Shown here one piece after another: positions 16,241-18,226 of a stretch of DNA of 18,226 bases. The DNA comes from Candidatus Scybalocola fimicaballi (GTDB lineage: Bacteria; Bacteroidota; Bacteroidia; Bacteroidales; Paludibacteraceae), in contig DCIP01000024.1 of the NCBI GenBank assembly GCA_002317115.1, positions 1 to 18,226 on the forward strand, written 5' to 3'. The position numbers were made by a program, and so were the translations under genes. How positions within the stretch are numbered: position 1 is the stretch's first letter; every line of letters begins with the position of its first letter. The notes beneath the pieces are model-generated. The model was not told the origin of the DNA and ran no database searches. It saw only the letters and a program-made list of their open reading frames with translations.

Positions 16241-18115
16241 ATGAAATTCAATTTCGATGTCATAGTTATCGGTGCAGGTCACGCTGGTTGCGAGGCGGCA
16301 TCAGCAGCAGCCAACCTTGGTTCGCAGACTCTTCTCATCACTATGGATATGCACTCCATAGCACAGATGAGCTGTAACCCTGCAGTTGGAGGTATCGCAA
16401 AAGGACAGATTGTAAGAGAGATCGACGCAATGGGCGGACAGATGGGTATCGTCACTGACCTTACAGCCATCCAGTACCGTATGCTCAACAAGTCGAAAGG
16501 TCCGGCTATGTGGAGTCCACGCAGCCAGTCGGATCGTCAACGTTTCTCGGAAAAGTGGAGAAGCCTACTTGAGAACACCGACAACCTCTGCATCTGGCAG
16601 GACATGGCAAACGAATTATTGTTTGAAGGCAACTCAGTTTGCGGAGTTCGCACTGCACTTGGCGCAGAATTCAAAGCTAAATCAATCGTCATCACAGCCG
16701 GCACGTTCCTAAGCGGATTGATGCACTGTGGTAGACAACAGATAAAAGGAGGCCGTATCTCTGAACCAGCGTCGTACGGAATTAGCGAGCAGCTAATGGC
16801 AAAGGGTATCAACGTCGGCAGAATGAAGACAGGTACACCAGTCAGAATCGACGGTCGTACGATCAATTTCGACGAACTTGCGCCACAAGACGGTGACAAC
16901 GACTTCCATAAATTCTCTTATCTTGATTTCCAGCCACGTCCGCTAAAGCAGCGTCCGTGCTTCATCACATACACCAACGAGCAGACACACGAGATTCTTC
17001 GTGCTGGTTTGCCTGAATCTCCGCTCTACAACGGTCAGATCAAGAGTGTTGGTCCTCGCTACTGTCCAAGTATCGAGACAAAGATTGTGACGTTTGCAGA
17101 CAAGACTCAGCATCAGCTCTTCCTTGAACCTGAAGGAGAGACTACTCAGGAGTATTACCTTAACGGATTCTCTTCTTCTCTACCCCTTCATGTGCAGCTC
17201 AACGCACTACGCACAATCAAAGGTTTGGAGAATGTGCAGGTCTACCGTCCAGGTTATGCCATCGAATATGATTACTTTGATCCGACTCAGCTAAATCCAA
17301 CATTGGAAAGCAAGTTCGTAGGCGGGCTTTTCCTTGCCGGACAGGTAAATGGTACGACAGGATACGAAGAGGCCGCAGGACAGGGTTTAATGGCCGGAAT
17401 TAACGCACATTTGAAGTGCCACGGCAATCAGGAATTTGTATTGTCACGAAATGAGGCTTATATCGGAGTGCTAATCGACGATTTGATCACTAAAGGTGTG
17501 GATGAGCCATACCGTATGTTCACGTCGCGCGCAGAATACAGAATCTTGCTTCGTCAGGACGACGCGGATAGCCGCTTGACTCGCAAATCCGCAGAAATCG
17601 GTCTTGCACGTAAGGCTCGCGTCGACTTGCTAACTCAGAAGGAGGAGGAAGTCAACCGTTTGAAGGAATTCACGTCGACTTTCTCAATCAAGCCAGCATT
17701 GATCAATCCATTCTTGGAGACGCAGGGCACATCCCCACTTCGTGAGGGTTGCAAACTTATGGATTTGGTCAACCGTCCGCAGCTAAACTTCGATTCTTTG
17801 CGTCAGGCTATCCCTGCATTGCAAGAGGCAATCGACAAGATTCCAAACAGACGTGAGGAGATTGTGGAGTCGGCAGAGATTCTAATCAAGTACAGCGGAT
17901 ATATCGCACGTGAGCAACAGATTGCAGACAAACTTACTCGCCTTGAGAACATCAAGATCAAAGGCAAGTTCGATTATATGTCGATCAAGACTATTTCCAC
18001 AGAGGCTCGCCAGAAACTTACACGTATCGATCCAGAGACAATCGGTCAGGCAAGCAGAATCTCAGGAATCAGTCCGAGCGACATCAACATCCTATTAGTT
18101 CTTTTGGGACGTTAA
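16241..18115 (+). CDS. mnmG: tRNA uridine-5-carboxymethylaminomethyl(34) synthesis enzyme MnmG
   Basis: An FAD-dependent enzyme that works with MnmE to add (carboxymethyl)aminomethyl groups at U34 of tRNAs reading NNA/NNG codons, in the cytoplasm. Its 624 residues are a normal length. Visible motifs: the dinucleotide fold [14 protein letters not shown] (7-20), [14 protein letters not shown] (43-56) with C45, [18 protein letters not shown] (82-99), [10 protein letters not shown] (195-204), [11 protein letters not shown] (271-281) with C275 matching the second conserved Cys of the family, [12 protein letters not shown] (371-382) and [20 protein letters not shown] further on. The C-terminal helical domain ends in [17 protein letters not shown]. 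It starts one base after the DUF6242-type gene, so it probably depends on upstream envelope-gene translation. MnmE is not in the window. Confidence 0.97.
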   Translation: MKFNFDVIVIGAGHAGCEAASAAANLGSQTLLITMDMHSIAQMSCNPAVGGIAKGQIVREIDAMGGQMGIVTDLTAIQYRMLNKSKGPAMWSPRSQSDRQRFSEKWRSLLENTDNLCIWQDMANELLFEGNSVCGVRTALGAEFKAKSIVITAGTFLSGLMHCGRQQIKGGRISEPASYGISEQLMAKGINVGRMKTGTPVRIDGRTINFDELAPQDGDNDFHKFSYLDFQPRPLKQRPCFITYTNEQTHEILRAGLPESPLYNGQIKSVGPRYCPSIETKIVTFADKTQHQLFLEPEGETTQEYYLNGFSSSLPLHVQLNALRTIKGLENVQVYRPGYAIEYDYFDPTQLNPTLESKFVGGLFLAGQVNGTTGYEEAAGQGLMAGINAHLKCHGNQEFVLSRNEAYIGVLIDDLITKGVDEPYRMFTSRAEYRILLRQDDADSRLTRKSAEIGLARKARVDLLTQKEEEVNRLKEFTSTFSIKPALINPFLETQGTSPLREGCKLMDLVNRPQLNFDSLRQAIPALQEAIDKIPNRREEIVESAEILIKYSGYIAREQQIADKLTRLENIKIKGKFDYMSIKTISTEARQKLTRIDPETIGQASRISGISPSDINILLVLLGR

Positions 18116-18131
18116 CCTTTAGAAAAAGAAA

Positions 18132-18226
18132 ATGACAGACGAAAACCTAATTCAGATACAGCAAGTCAGCAAAAACTTCGGTGACTTGGCCCTTTTTGAG
18201 AATGTAACCTTCACTATCAACGTAGG
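18132..18226 (+). CDS. ABC-F family ATP-binding protein (3' part outside the window)
   Basis: ATG at 18132 opens a frame to the window edge that reads MTDENLIQIQQVSKNFGD followed by LALFENVTFTINVG. This is the start of an ABC ATPase: the first beta strand, the aromatic of the A-loop (F in NFGD) and the strand before the P-loop, which would lie just past the edge. The phrase LFENVTF is typical of ABC-F (Uup-like) cytosolic ATPases, which have two tandem ATPase domains and act at the ribosome. A transporter ATPase subunit cannot be excluded. It starts 16 nt after the mnmG stop with an A-rich leader. Confidence 0.7.
   Translation, partial: MTDENLIQIQQVSKNFGDLALFENVTFTINV

Noticed and set aside
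16241..18115. Anything unusual within mnmG
   Set aside because: Length, FAD motif, both conserved Cys and the C-terminal domain are all as expected for the family.

Overview
The window is 18.2 kb of moderate-GC DNA (roughly 42-45% by eye) that reads as a Bacteroidales chromosome. The evidence is a CotH protein with lamin-tail and chitobiase-C-like domains and a Bacteroidales-type C-terminal secretion tail, a DUF2723 membrane protein with the Bacteroidetes-typical N-terminus, a DUF6242-type lipoprotein with a K-D-D export signal after the lipid Cys, a TAnnTTTG-type promoter, and A-rich rather than Shine-Dalgarno leaders. The genus cannot be fixed from the sequence alone. All eleven genes (nine complete, two cut by the window edges, counting only credible ones) lie on the + strand; no gene-free stretch exceeds 200 bases, and no tRNA, rRNA, CRISPR or insertion sequence was seen.

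Region 1 (1-7841) is a cell-surface and exopolysaccharide block: a large secreted CotH-kinase-like protein (5' end outside the window), a Wzz/GumC-type chain-length protein fused to a BY-kinase-like domain that has lost key Asp residues, an MBOAT O-acyltransferase of the AlgI/DltB type, and its likely SGNH-like partner. Spacings of 44, 27 and 6 nt suggest one operon, closed by a strong hairpin at about 7860-7897. A plausible reading is export, length control and O-acylation of a surface polysaccharide, with a secreted CotH protein encoded alongside.

Region 2 (7842-12010) starts with a 199-nt intergenic segment holding the terminator, several small inverted repeats and a good Bacteroidetes promoter. 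It drives a DUF2723 GT-C-type glycosyltransferase followed 7 nt later by a NodB-fold polysaccharide deacetylase.

Region 3 (12011-13445) is purD (purine synthesis), bracketed by two different palindromic repeat elements.

Region 4 (13446-18115) is a very tight run of four genes separated by only 1, 3 and 1 nt: an unrecognised polytopic membrane protein, a YqaA/DedA-like membrane protein, a DUF6242-type surface lipoprotein and mnmG (tRNA U34 modification). The first codons of an ABC-F-type ATPase follow at the right edge.

The most noteworthy points are the CotH / pseudo-BY-kinase / MBOAT / SGNH cassette, the wrong apparent start of the CotH gene, the intergenic hairpin with a competing 9-nt pairing, the palindromes flanking purD, and the near-zero spacing that ties envelope genes to mnmG.
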